From Mucilaginibacter sp. OK283 (lineage in GTDB: Bacteria > Bacteroidota > Bacteroidia > Sphingobacteriales > Sphingobacteriaceae), in assembly GCF_900110415.1 (NCBI RefSeq), contig NZ_FODR01000002.1:496001-560000 (forward strand): a stretch of 64,000 nt of DNA, in the 5' to 3' direction. The notes below the pieces were generated by a model. The model had not been told where the DNA came from and did no database searches. It saw only the letters and a list, made by a program, of their open reading frames with translations. Below, one piece after another: positions 56,789 to 64,000 of the stretch. The position numbers and the translations under genes are program-made. Position 1 is the stretch's first letter; each line of letters begins with the position of its first letter.

Positions 56789-56911
56789 GAACGCTTCATA
56801 ATTGACGTTTGATAGCCGCCGCGAGTTATACTTCGTGACATTCCCGGCAGCAAATTTATTTTAATTTTTGGCCGATTATTACTAATTTCCCAACCTAAAC
56901 CAAGTCATTCT

Positions 56912-57316
56912 ATGTCTGAAACCGTTACTGTTGATGAAGCGTTAAAAAAGGGTCAACGTATGATAAATTACCCTGTTATCGCAATACAGATAGTCGGATT
57001 TGGAGCTGCGTATTATTTAACAACATTTCCCACTCTTCCTCAGTGGATAGCTTTGATTGTTTTCTTATCAGGATTTACGGGAGCCTGGCTTTATTGGAGT
57101 TTTAAAATTACAAAATGGAAATTGTGGGCATTCAAGAATGTTGACGATGTGTACGATTTAAAATATAGGGCAATAAAGGGAAAGCTAATTTGGCCCGATG
57201 GTAGCATTTGGGAAAAAACGGAGATTTGGTCAGCTGCCGACAAAAAGAAATGGATCCAGCTTCAGGAACGGTTTATTGAATATGATGAATTTGATGACTC
57301 ACATGATGTTCACTAA
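56912..57316 (+). CDS. Small membrane protein of unknown function
   Basis: 134 residues with two membrane spans close together (YPVIAIQIVGFGAAYYLTTF and WIALIVFLSGFTGAWLYWSF) and a cytosolic C-terminal part rich in Trp, Lys and Asp (KITKWKLWAFKNVDDVYDLKYRAIKGKLIWPDGSIWEKTEIW). No family recognised. Its stop codon overlaps the stop of the convergent ABC gene (57313-57316). Confidence 0.6.
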   Translation: MSETVTVDEALKKGQRMINYPVIAIQIVGFGAAYYLTTFPTLPQWIALIVFLSGFTGAWLYWSFKITKWKLWAFKNVDDVYDLKYRAIKGKLIWPDGSIWEKTEIWSAADKKKWIQLQERFIEYDEFDDSHDVH

Positions 57317-58311
57317 TACTCTAACCACTTCCAAAACCTTACAGATACCATATCGCCTTCTTTATAACTATCGGGTTCGCCGTTGGATACGCGGAGCTGT
57401 ACGCCTTCTTTTTCGATTATCAGGTCTTCATAAAACCCGCGGAAAAGGATTTGTTTTATTGCCCAGCTTTTGGTTGATGAGATCAGTTTAATCCTTATCC
57501 AGTCTGGATAAATTACTACATGGTCTTTTACGGTTTCAATGCCGCAAACCTGTGCGCTGGCAGCGGTAAGCACATTACAGTTACTTAACAGTTGGGCGGT
57601 ATACAAATGCTGCGGGTGTTGATACAACATTTTTGGATGCCCTTGCTCCACAATCTGACCATTTTTTATCACTACCAGTTCATCGGCCATAGATAGCACC
57701 TCGGCCGGGTCATGCGATACCATGATCACCGTAATGCCAAGCTCTTTTACAATTTGCCTGATGTCCTGCTGCAAGCCCTCGCGGAACGTAGTATCTACCT
57801 GGTTAAAGGGCTCATCGAGTAATAAAACCTGTGGGCGGGTAATTATTGCCCTTGCTATGGCCACGCGCTGCTTCTCGCCGCCACTCAGGTCGGCCACCCG
57901 TTTGTCGGCCATGTGGAGCATGTTAAGCTGTGTTAAAATTTGCTCGGTTTTTTCCTTTTTTGCTTTTAGGTCGGTTGCAGGCAGCATGGCCGCTACGTTA
58001 TCCCAAACTTTGGCAAACAGGTTTAGGTCGTCGGTATGTTGGGTAACCATTTTCATAGCATCATGCCCGGGAATCAGTTTTTCTTCGGGCCCCCAAATGC
58101 GGTCGCCTTTAAACTTAACAATGCCTTCATCAGGAGAAAGCAATCCGTATAATAATCGAAGCAGCGTGCTTTTCCCGCTTCCGCTTTCGCCAATAATAGC
58201 CGTTATTTTTCCGGGCTGGATAGAAATATCTGTAGTTTTAACACCGGCCGCCTGTTTACCGGGATATATTTTACTTACTGCAATGGCCTGCAAAAAAGGA
58301 ATGTCTGACAT
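57313..58311 (-). CDS. ABC-transporter ATP-binding protein with C-terminal TOBE-like domain
   Basis: 332 residues from ATG 58311 (MSDIPFLQAIAVSKIYPGKQ); an ATG 15 bases upstream also exists. Walker A GESGSGKST, Q-loop VTQHTDD, signature LSGGEKQR, Walker B VLLLDEPF, H-loop VSHD: complete. The C-terminal 90 residues (VIYPDWIRIKLISSTKSW...GDMVSVRFWKWLEY) resemble a TOBE/OB regulatory domain as in importers for anions or polyamines. No permease or binding-protein gene is adjacent, so substrate is unknown. Confidence 0.8.
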   Translation of the reverse strand: MSDIPFLQAIAVSKIYPGKQAAGVKTTDISIQPGKITAIIGESGSGKSTLLRLLYGLLSPDEGIVKFKGDRIWGPEEKLIPGHDAMKMVTQHTDDLNLFAKVWDNVAAMLPATDLKAKKEKTEQILTQLNMLHMADKRVADLSGGEKQRVAIARAIITRPQVLLLDEPFNQVDTTFREGLQQDIRQIVKELGITVIMVSHDPAEVLSMADELVVIKNGQIVEQGHPKMLYQHPQHLYTAQLLSNCNVLTAASAQVCGIETVKDHVVIYPDWIRIKLISSTKSWAIKQILFRGFYEDLIIEKEGVQLRVSNGEPDSYKEGDMVSVRFWKWLEY

Positions 58312-58440
58312 TGACACGAATAACACGAATTAAATCGAATTTCACAAATCTGGATGGACTCCAAGAATCCGAATTTTATAAACACGAATGGCACGAATTG
58401 AAGCGAATTTCACGAATCTTGATTAATATTAAATGGAATT

Positions 58441-58519
58441 AATAATTACGAATTGGGTTTGATTTCACAAATCTGCCTGAAGCTAAAATTCGTGAAATTC
58501 GACCCAATTCGTAATTATT
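58441..58519. repeat. Word-built inverted repeat upstream of the ABC gene
   Basis: Outer arms 58441-58457 and 58503-58519 are perfect 17-bp complements; inner parts (58457-58471 with 58489-58503) also pair with mismatches. Upstream sequence from 58314 repeats the words acgaatt, aatttcac and aaatctg several times. It lies between the ABC gene's 5' end and the 3' end of the outer-membrane gene. Confidence 0.75.
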
Positions 58520-58527
58520 CGAGTGTA

Positions 58528-59376
58528 TTAGAATCCCAGCGTCAATCCAAAGCTAAAGTTCCTCAACCCTTCCTGGGCGGGGCTGTTTTCAAACATATCG
58601 TTAAAGTAGTACTTGGCGTAGATGCCCATAATGCCGTAACCCATGCGGATGAATGCGCCTTTGCGCAGTTTGGCAAAGTGATAATCGTCATCAAATTTTT
58701 GCTTGCCGCGTTCTTCGCTTATTTGTTTTACACGGCCGTTAAGCAGGATGCCAACCTCGGGTCCAACAACCAGCCGGAAGTAGTTGCCACGGCTATCCTC
58801 ATGACTGCGGTAGTAGAATGACAATGGTATGCGCAGGTAGCTTGACGAAAAACGGTTTTTGCTGAAGTGGATGCTATCCGGCAAAAAAGTTAACACGGGG
58901 GCATTACGTTGTATGGTAATATCCTGGCGCAAACGAATGTTAGTCCAGTCGAACCCGCCCGAAACATATATTTTGAAGGCGCTGTTAAAACGGTAGCCAA
59001 ACTGTACCACATCAAAACCAAAGTTGGCTGTTTTGGCCTGGCGGTAACTGAGGAACTTGTTTTTTTCAGATAAAGTAAAGCTGCCGTTGTCAACCAGGGT
59101 GGCAAAACCAAGGTCGATCCTGGAAAAGGTTATTCCGAAAGAAAAACCAGGGGCTTTTGTCCTTTGTACCTTTGTGCTGTCGTTGCTATATGGCGATACA
59201 TAAGGTGCATCATGGCCAAGCCCTAAACTAACTTTTATATGTTTTTTGGTTACAATAGTGGTATCTGTACTGGTTTTGGTCGAGTCGACTATCGTGGTTG
59301 TGGTAGTTGTGGTGGTTTGGGCAAAGCCGTAGCCTGCTGCAACGCATAGCATTGCCGTAAAAATTAAGCGTTTCAT
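58528..59376 (-). CDS. Outer-membrane beta-barrel protein of the sigma operon
   Basis: 282 residues. Signal peptide MKRLIFTAMLCVAAGYGFA-QT, a Thr-rich linker (eight Thr in a row after QT), then beta strands and a terminal Phe (FSFGLTLGF). Resembles the outer-membrane-beta-barrel family that is often encoded after ECF sigma/anti-sigma pairs in Bacteroidota. Function unknown; probably regulated by, or a target of, the sigma factor next to it. Confidence 0.7.
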   Translation of the reverse strand: MKRLIFTAMLCVAAGYGFAQTTTTTTTTIVDSTKTSTDTTIVTKKHIKVSLGLGHDAPYVSPYSNDSTKVQRTKAPGFSFGITFSRIDLGFATLVDNGSFTLSEKNKFLSYRQAKTANFGFDVVQFGYRFNSAFKIYVSGGFDWTNIRLRQDITIQRNAPVLTFLPDSIHFSKNRFSSSYLRIPLSFYYRSHEDSRGNYFRLVVGPEVGILLNGRVKQISEERGKQKFDDDYHFAKLRKGAFIRMGYGIMGIYAKYYFNDMFENSPAQEGLRNFSFGLTLGF

Positions 59377-59406
59377 ATTATCGGGTATATATTTTTTCTT
59401 TAGATT

Positions 59407-60180
59407 TTATTTTTCTTTTTTCACTTTAATGATGCCCAGGTTTACACCGGTAATGGTGGCATCGTCCTCATCGGTATTGCTAAATTCAATGATCTTATCT
59501 TTACGCTTATCAACAGCGGCAATCATTACATTAAACACATCGCCCAAACTGCGGATCTTATGCTTTTTTGCCGGCGTTGCTGGCTTAATAGTTGTCACTT
59601 CTGTTGGGGCAACAGGCGATTTAATACTTGCAAAAACCGGTGTTTCGTCAATATGTTTTGGGAATATCCGGGTAACTGTATCTGGCTGTACCGTAACTTT
59701 TACTTCCTGCTTGTTAGTTGCCGATGCTAATGCCGGCTGCTGATCGTCGGGTTTTGCAATATCCCTGGCAGGCGCGGCTGTAACCGGGGCTGTTGTAACC
59801 GCTTTTTTATTCGGTTTGTGTATGCTGATAGCCGCTAAACTGTTAGCCGGGGCCGCTTCCTTCGGCTTTTTACCGGCAGCAGTTTCAGGCTGTGTTGCCT
59901 GGATTGGCCCTGCAACCGTTTTTGGTTTTATCGGATGGATGACACCTGCCAGCCCATCTTTTTTGATTGTTTTTACTTCTTTAGGGATAAATAAAACACC
60001 GGCGGTTATCATTAAAACCGCTGCTGCCGCAATACTCAGGTATGGCAGCCATACCTTTTTACGTTTGCCTGCATCCAATTCGCCGGTAATTCCTGTCCAC
60101 ACGTTTGCAGATGGTTCTATCTCGTAATCGTTTAATGCCGATTGAAATAGCTTGTCCAGATCCTTATCCTGCATATCCAT
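59407..60180 (-). CDS. Anti-sigma-factor-like membrane protein
   Basis: 257 residues from ATG 60180, overlapping the sigma gene by 17 bases; an ATG at 60174 is nearly as good. N-terminal cytosolic helical segment (DKDLDKLFQSALNDYEIEPSANVWTGITGELD), one span (LPYLSIAAAAVLMITAGVLFI) and a long Pro/Ala/Lys/Thr-rich periplasmic part without fold signals. This is the layout of Bacteroidota anti-sigma factors; no zinc motif is present. Likely holds the ECF sigma factor at the membrane. Confidence 0.7.
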   Translation of the reverse strand: MDMQDKDLDKLFQSALNDYEIEPSANVWTGITGELDAGKRKKVWLPYLSIAAAAVLMITAGVLFIPKEVKTIKKDGLAGVIHPIKPKTVAGPIQATQPETAAGKKPKEAAPANSLAAISIHKPNKKAVTTAPVTAAPARDIAKPDDQQPALASATNKQEVKVTVQPDTVTRIFPKHIDETPVFASIKSPVAPTEVTTIKPATPAKKHKIRSLGDVFNVMIAAVDKRKDKIIEFSNTDEDDATITGVNLGIIKVKKEK

Positions 60181-60736
60181 AGCTTTTGCTCTCCATTTTT
60201 GCAATTTGTTCTTTTAATATTGTTCTCGCCCTTGATAGTTGCGATTTTGATGCCCCTTCGGTGATGCCTACAATTTCGGCAATTTCTTTGTGTGCAAAAC
60301 CTTCTAAAGCATATAGGTTAAACACGATGCGGTAACCCGGTGCAAGTTGCTGTATCAGCCCCATCAGCACTTTGGCATCAAGGTTGGCGGCAGCTATCGG
60401 GTTAACCGATGGCTCTGTGCCTGCCTCGTCTATATCAACCACCTGCATCATTTTGTGGTGCTTGCGATAGTATTCAATAGAACTATGTACCATAATGCGC
60501 CTTACCCAACCTTCAAATGATCCATCTGCCCGGTAATCAGCCATTTTGCCAAAAACTTTTATAAACCCGTTTTGCAGCATGTCTTCGGCCTCCATTCTAT
60601 CGGTAGCGTAGCGCATACACACGGCCAGCATTTTACCCGCCAATTGTTTGTATAACAATTCCTGTGCCTTACGTTCGCCCGCTTTGCAGCGTTCAACCAA
60701 TTGTTCGATAGTATATTTAGGTTCCAAAAACATCAT
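60164..60736 (-). CDS. ECF-type RNA polymerase sigma factor
   Basis: 190 residues. Region 2: MLAVCMRYATDRMEAEDMLQNGFIKVFGKMADYRADGSFEGWVRRIM (-10 binding). Region 4: LAPGYRIVFNLYALEGFAHKEIAEIVGITEGASKSQLSRARTIL (HTH for the -35). Length normal for group 4. Operon order sigma, anti-sigma, outer-membrane protein suggests envelope-state control. Autoregulation is likely but no matching promoter pair was identified. Confidence 0.9.
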   Translation of the reverse strand: MMFLEPKYTIEQLVERCKAGERKAQELLYKQLAGKMLAVCMRYATDRMEAEDMLQNGFIKVFGKMADYRADGSFEGWVRRIMVHSSIEYYRKHHKMMQVVDIDEAGTEPSVNPIAAANLDAKVLMGLIQQLAPGYRIVFNLYALEGFAHKEIAEIVGITEGASKSQLSRARTILKEQIAKMESKSYGYAG

Positions 60737-60847
60737 TTAAAAGTAAGATGGTAACCTGGGGCAAATGGTTGCATGGGGTTTGAAATATTTTTCAATTATT
60801 GATTTGCGGCTTTTTATCTCCTATAAAGTAAGCTATCTTTATTTATA

Positions 60848-62113
60848 ATGAAGAAAATAATAGCCACAATAATACTCCTCATTTTTTGCCTGCCCATATT
60901 TGCCCAAAAAACTGAACTTTATATATTACTTAAACCCGACCGTGTTTTCGACGGTGAGCAGATGCACCCTGGCTGGTGGGTACTTGTGAAAGGTAATCAT
61001 ATAGAAACAGCAGGGGAGGCCGCTACCATAAAAACACCCGGCAATGCTAAGGTGATTGACCTGAAGGGTACAACCCTGATGCCCGGGCTGATTGAAGGGC
61101 ACTCGCACCTTTTCCTGCATCCGTATAACGAGACTGCCTGGAACGACCAGGTACTTGGTGAAAGCCGTGCCGAACGTACCGCACGTGCCGTTAACCATGC
61201 CCGCGCAACGTTGATGGCTGGCTTTACTACTGTGCGCGACCTGGGCACCGAAGGCGCCACCTACGATGATGCGGGTTTAAAAACTGCGATTGAAAAAGGC
61301 ATAATCCCCGGCCCCAGGATGTTGGTGGCTACCCGGGCAATTGTAGCTACCGGTAGTTATGGCCCTAAATCAGAAGTTGCCGAAGCCAGCATAATTAAAG
61401 GCGGAGAAGAGGCTGACGGTATTGATGGAATAGCCAGGGTTGTGCGGTCGCAAATTGGCCATGGTGCAGATGTAGTAAAAATTTATGTGGACTATCGCTG
61501 GGGGCTAAACAGCACCGCAGCGCCCACCTTTACCGAAGAAGAGTTGAAGGTAGCTGTACAGGTAGCCAAAAGCAGCGGTCGCACGGTTGCTGTACATGCG
61601 TCAACTACCGAAGGTATGCGCCGGGCCATAGCGGCAGGCGTAACTACCATTGAGCATGGCGACGGCGGAACACCAGAACTGTTTAAGCTGATGAAAGAAA
61701 AAGGCATAGCTTTATGCCCAACCCTCAACGCCACCGAATCAATTTCGGGCTACAAAGGCTGGAAGAAGGGCATCGATCCGGACCCCGCAGTAGTAAAGCA
61801 AAAGCATTACATTTTTACCGAAGCATTAAAGGCCGGTGTTGCTATTTGTATGGGCGGTGATGTCGGTGTATTCAGCCACGGCGATAATGCCCGCGAAATG
61901 ATATTAATGGCCGAATACGGTATGAAACCCTTAGTGGTACTGCGCTCGGCAACATCGGTTAACGCCGCCGTTTTTGGATTGAAGGATTTGGGGAATATCA
62001 AGACGGGATACCTGGCAGATTTGGTTGCCGTTAATGGTAATCCGGTTGAGGATATGAAAGTTTTGAAAATGGTGAAGCTGGTGGTGAAGGATGGGGTGAT
62101 TGTGAAGGAGTAA
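60848..62113 (+). CDS. Secreted amidohydrolase (imidazolonepropionase/prolidase-like)
   Basis: 421 residues. Signal peptide MKKIIATIILLIFCLPIFA-QK. Metal-site motifs: LIEGHSHLFLHP (HxH), DVVKIYVDYRW (likely the carboxylated Lys), TVAVHAST and TTIEHGDGG (His ligands), MGGDVGVFSHGDN (Asp). Typical of periplasmic 'amidohydrolase family' enzymes; known relatives act on Xaa-Pro dipeptides or related amides. A short C-terminal beta part completes the split beta-sandwich. Monocistronic. Confidence 0.85.
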   Translation: MKKIIATIILLIFCLPIFAQKTELYILLKPDRVFDGEQMHPGWWVLVKGNHIETAGEAATIKTPGNAKVIDLKGTTLMPGLIEGHSHLFLHPYNETAWNDQVLGESRAERTARAVNHARATLMAGFTTVRDLGTEGATYDDAGLKTAIEKGIIPGPRMLVATRAIVATGSYGPKSEVAEASIIKGGEEADGIDGIARVVRSQIGHGADVVKIYVDYRWGLNSTAAPTFTEEELKVAVQVAKSSGRTVAVHASTTEGMRRAIAAGVTTIEHGDGGTPELFKLMKEKGIALCPTLNATESISGYKGWKKGIDPDPAVVKQKHYIFTEALKAGVAICMGGDVGVFSHGDNAREMILMAEYGMKPLVVLRSATSVNAAVFGLKDLGNIKTGYLADLVAVNGNPVEDMKVLKMVKLVVKDGVIVKE

Positions 62114-62165
62114 TATTACCCACGCCGTAATTGCTTCGTTCCTACTCACGATATATCCAATTTTC

Positions 62166-62253
62166 CTGTCATCCTGAGGTACGAAGGATCTGTTAGTTTT
62201 GCATGACCGGCAGAAAAGTTCGTGAATAGATCCTTCGTACTTCAGGATGACAG
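62166..62253. repeat. 26-bp inverted repeat of the gtcatcctga type
   Basis: Arms 62166-62191 and 62228-62253 pair at 25 of 26 positions around a 36-base loop. Sequence of this kind (gtcatcctga...acgaaggatc) is a common dispersed repeat in Bacteroidota. A further copy of related style (tgtcattccc at 62276 with gcaatgacgg near 62374) follows, so 62114-62402 holds only repeat material. Confidence 0.8.
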
Positions 62254-62402
62254 TATTTTATATTTTATTTTTGAATGTCATTCCCCCTTCAGAATTTCGC
62301 GAATTTTACTATCCAACATGGCAAGCTTTAATAGACGGGTATTACACCTTCAAAGTCCCCGGATTTTACAATCGCAATGACGGTTTTTTCGTTAACGGTT
62401 CT

Positions 62403-62939
62403 CTAATTTTTCTTCTCTCTAAACCGTTTATAAATTTTAACCGCGATCATCAGGATCACCCCCAGCGATACTATTCCCACAACTCCAAATATCCAGCTTA
62501 AGCCATCTTTTTTTACTGCAAGAAAAACTATTGCGAAAAGTAAAATGGTGGCCAACTCATTCCACAGGCGTAATTGGGTTGATGTCCATTTAAAAATACC
62601 TTTACGCATTTGCTTCATTTTGTGCTGGCAGATGTAGTGGTAAATTATAAGCCCGATAACAAAACCAAGCTTTATAGGGAGCCACGCCATCAGCATAAAA
62701 CCAGGCTTTATATAAACCATGGTTATCCCCGCAGCCAGTACCAGGAACATGGAGGGTACTGTTATAATATACCATAGCTTTTTCTCCATGATCTCGAACT
62801 GGGCTGATAGGATGCTACGATCCGGCTCTGGCTTGTCTTGTGCTTCGGTATGGTAAATAAACAGGCGCACCATATAAAACAGCCCCGCCATCCAGCAGAC
62901 TACAAAAATGATATGTATGGCGAGAACGTATTCGTACAT
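62403..62939 (-). CDS. hemJ: HemJ-like protoporphyrinogen oxidase (CopD-family)
   Basis: 178 residues, four spans. The N-terminal block HIIFVVCWMAGLFYMVRLFIYHTEA carries the haem-ligand His, Trp-Met-Ala-Gly-Leu and Arg positions typical of HemJ. The next block (LWYIITVPSMFLVLAAGITMVY) also fits. HemJ oxidises protoporphyrinogen IX in the inner membrane. hemE lies immediately upstream, in line with a haem pathway pair. Distinguishing it from general CopD members would need an alignment. Confidence 0.75.
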   Translation of the reverse strand: MYEYVLAIHIIFVVCWMAGLFYMVRLFIYHTEAQDKPEPDRSILSAQFEIMEKKLWYIITVPSMFLVLAAGITMVYIKPGFMLMAWLPIKLGFVIGLIIYHYICQHKMKQMRKGIFKWTSTQLRLWNELATILLFAIVFLAVKKDGLSWIFGVVGIVSLGVILMIAVKIYKRFREKKN

Positions 62940-62942
62940 GAA

Positions 62943-63029
62943 GCCCCCTAACCCCCTAAAGGGGGGATTTTTTGATTTGCATTTTTTTATTACCCCGACT
63001 ATAGTTCCCCCTTTAGGGGGTTAGGGGGC
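62943..63029. repeat. 23-bp perfect inverted repeat spanning the hemE stop codon
   Basis: Arms 62943-62965 and 63007-63029 are exact reverse complements, each itself a near-palindrome (ccccctaaaggggg). The right arm contains the hemE stop codon and its last two codons (Ala-Pro). This motif is dispersed in many Bacteroidota. It may act as the hemE terminator. Confidence 0.85.
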
Positions 63030-64000
63030 GTATTCCTTTATAATTTCTACCGCGTACTTCACATTATCAAATGGGATATCGGGCATAATGCCGTGGCCCA
63101 GGTTGAAAATGAAACCTGGCTCGTCCTTCATCCGGTCGAACAGGCGGTATATGCGATCTTTAATTACTTTTTTGTCGGCGTATAATATATGCGGATCAAG
63201 GTTACCTTGCACGGCTACACCGGCAGGTAAACGCTTTTTGATATCCAGCAAATCAACATTCCAGTCAATCGATACCACATCCGGCTTAGCCTCGGCCATC
63301 AGCGGAGCAAAAACCGAACTGCCTTTGCAGAACGATATCACCGGGATATCCTTACGGTTAAGCTTGCTGATGATCTGTTGGATGTAGTAGTGGCTAAACT
63401 CTTTATAATCATCCCAGGCCAAAGCCTGTGCCCAGCTATCGAAAATCTGTACCGCGTTAACGCCTGCTTCAATTTGAAGGTTCAGGTAATCGGCTGTAAC
63501 GGTTGCTATTTTTGATAACAACTGATGCGCCATTGCCGGCTCATTGTGAAGCATCAGTTTGGTGAGCTTAAAATCTTTCGACGATCCGCCTTCAACCAGG
63601 TAGCTCATCACAGTAAATGGCGCGCCTGCAAAACCAATCAGCGGGATGCTGCCATTTAAACGCTGCTGAATCACCTTAATGGCATCGGCAACATATTGTA
63701 ATTTATCACCTACATCGGTTTGCAGGTTATCAATATCTTTTTGTGTACGTACCGGGTTGGCAAACTTAGGGCCTGTTCCGGCGTTGAAACTCAAATCGCC
63801 GCCCATAGCCTCGCCGGTAACCAGTATGTCCGAAAACAGGATGGCACCATCAATACCTAATAAATTAACCGGCAACATGGTAACATCGGCAGCAAGTTCC
63901 GGTGTTTTGCACATTTCCAAAAAGGAATACTTGTTTTTAATATCCCAATATTCTTTCATGAAACGGCCGGCCTGGCGCATCATCCATACCGGTGGCCGTT
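63021..64000 (-). CDS. hemE: Uroporphyrinogen decarboxylase (5' end outside the window)
   Basis: Frame open to the right edge; 326 residues visible. Signature RPPVWMMRQAGRF at the visible N-terminus (usually ...RQAGRY), FSDILV with Asp, GFAGAPFTVMSYLVEG, QIFDSWAQAL with the conserved Asp-Ser-Trp, FNLGHGIMPDIP with the late His. Converts uroporphyrinogen III to coproporphyrinogen III. Only the first dozen or so residues are missing. An internal ATG at 63983 is not the start. Confidence 0.95.
   Translation of the reverse strand, partial: RPPVWMMRQAGRFMKEYWDIKNKYSFLEMCKTPELAADVTMLPVNLLGIDGAILFSDILVTGEAMGGDLSFNAGTGPKFANPVRTQKDIDNLQTDVGDKLQYVADAIKVIQQRLNGSIPLIGFAGAPFTVMSYLVEGGSSKDFKLTKLMLHNEPAMAHQLLSKIATVTADYLNLQIEAGVNAVQIFDSWAQALAWDDYKEFSHYYIQQIISKLNRKDIPVISFCKGSSVFAPLMAEAKPDVVSIDWNVDLLDIKKRLPAGVAVQGNLDPHILYADKKVIKDRIYRLFDRMKDEPGFIFNLGHGIMPDIPFDNVKYAVEIIKEYAP

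Noticed and set aside
62247..62501. Plus-strand 84-codon frame after the amidohydrolase
   Set aside because: It begins inside a dispersed inverted repeat and runs into the HemJ-like gene on the other strand; no conserved features.

Overview
The window reads as chromosomal DNA of a Bacteroidota bacterium, most likely a member of the Sphingobacteriaceae close to Mucilaginibacter or Pedobacter (inference). Reasons: promoters of the TTTG / TAnnTTTG type, almost no Shine-Dalgarno (SD) sequences, an Oar/SusC-like TonB receptor end, an acyltransferase-GNAT fusion of the OlsF type, a DUF3467 gene after rpoC, and protein sequences typical of the group. I see no prophage, insertion sequence or CRISPR array.

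Layout. 1-8.9 kb holds envelope and housekeeping genes: a TonB-receptor end, a beta-barrel/lipoprotein pair, an aminolipid-type acyltransferase, a helix-hairpin-helix protein, apt, an acyl-CoA dehydrogenase and two small secreted proteins. 9-25 kb is the information-processing core: rpsU, xerC, hpf, then tRNA-Thr/Tyr/Gly/Thr, tuf, tRNA-Trp, secE, nusG, rplKAJL, rpoB, rpoC and a DUF3467 gene. 25-49.7 kb is one exopolysaccharide (EPS) locus: beta-helix protein, Wza-like lipoprotein, Wzc-like tyrosine kinase, O-acetyltransferases, Wzy-like polymerase, a GT2 glycosyltransferase, an MBOAT/SGNH acylation pair, a block of sugar-pathway genes (CMP-sugar synthetase, SIS isomerase, IMPase-type phosphatase, YhcH-type anomerase, two Gfo/Idh oxidoreductases, a SerA-like dehydrogenase, a cyclase-family enzyme, two DUF115 proteins), GDP-fucose genes gmd and fcl, and a Wzx-type flippase. 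49.7-64 kb is mixed: DUF5995, MBL hydrolase, an alpha/beta-hydrolase/RDD/GNAT-nitrilase operon, DoxX, hemA, a previously uncalled 52-codon gene, an ABC ATPase, an ECF sigma/anti-sigma/outer-membrane operon, an amidohydrolase, a HemJ-like gene and the start-truncated hemE.

The most notable points are: (1) a few genes (rpsU, hpf, a new 52-aa gene, nusG, rpoC) carry SD sequences in a genome that otherwise ignores them, which fits a bS21-dependent switch in anti-SD availability; (2) long inverted repeats built from short repeated words fill the gaps of the tRNA/ribosomal/RNA-polymerase operon, and a 30-unit heptamer array follows the acyl-CoA dehydrogenase gene; (3) the EPS locus appears to encode a CMP-activated sugar pathway without a NeuB/KdsA-type synthase, next to two DUF115 proteins; (4) the Wzc-like kinase ends in a Gly-Tyr dipeptide run.

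All homology statements come from reading motifs by eye; no database search was run.
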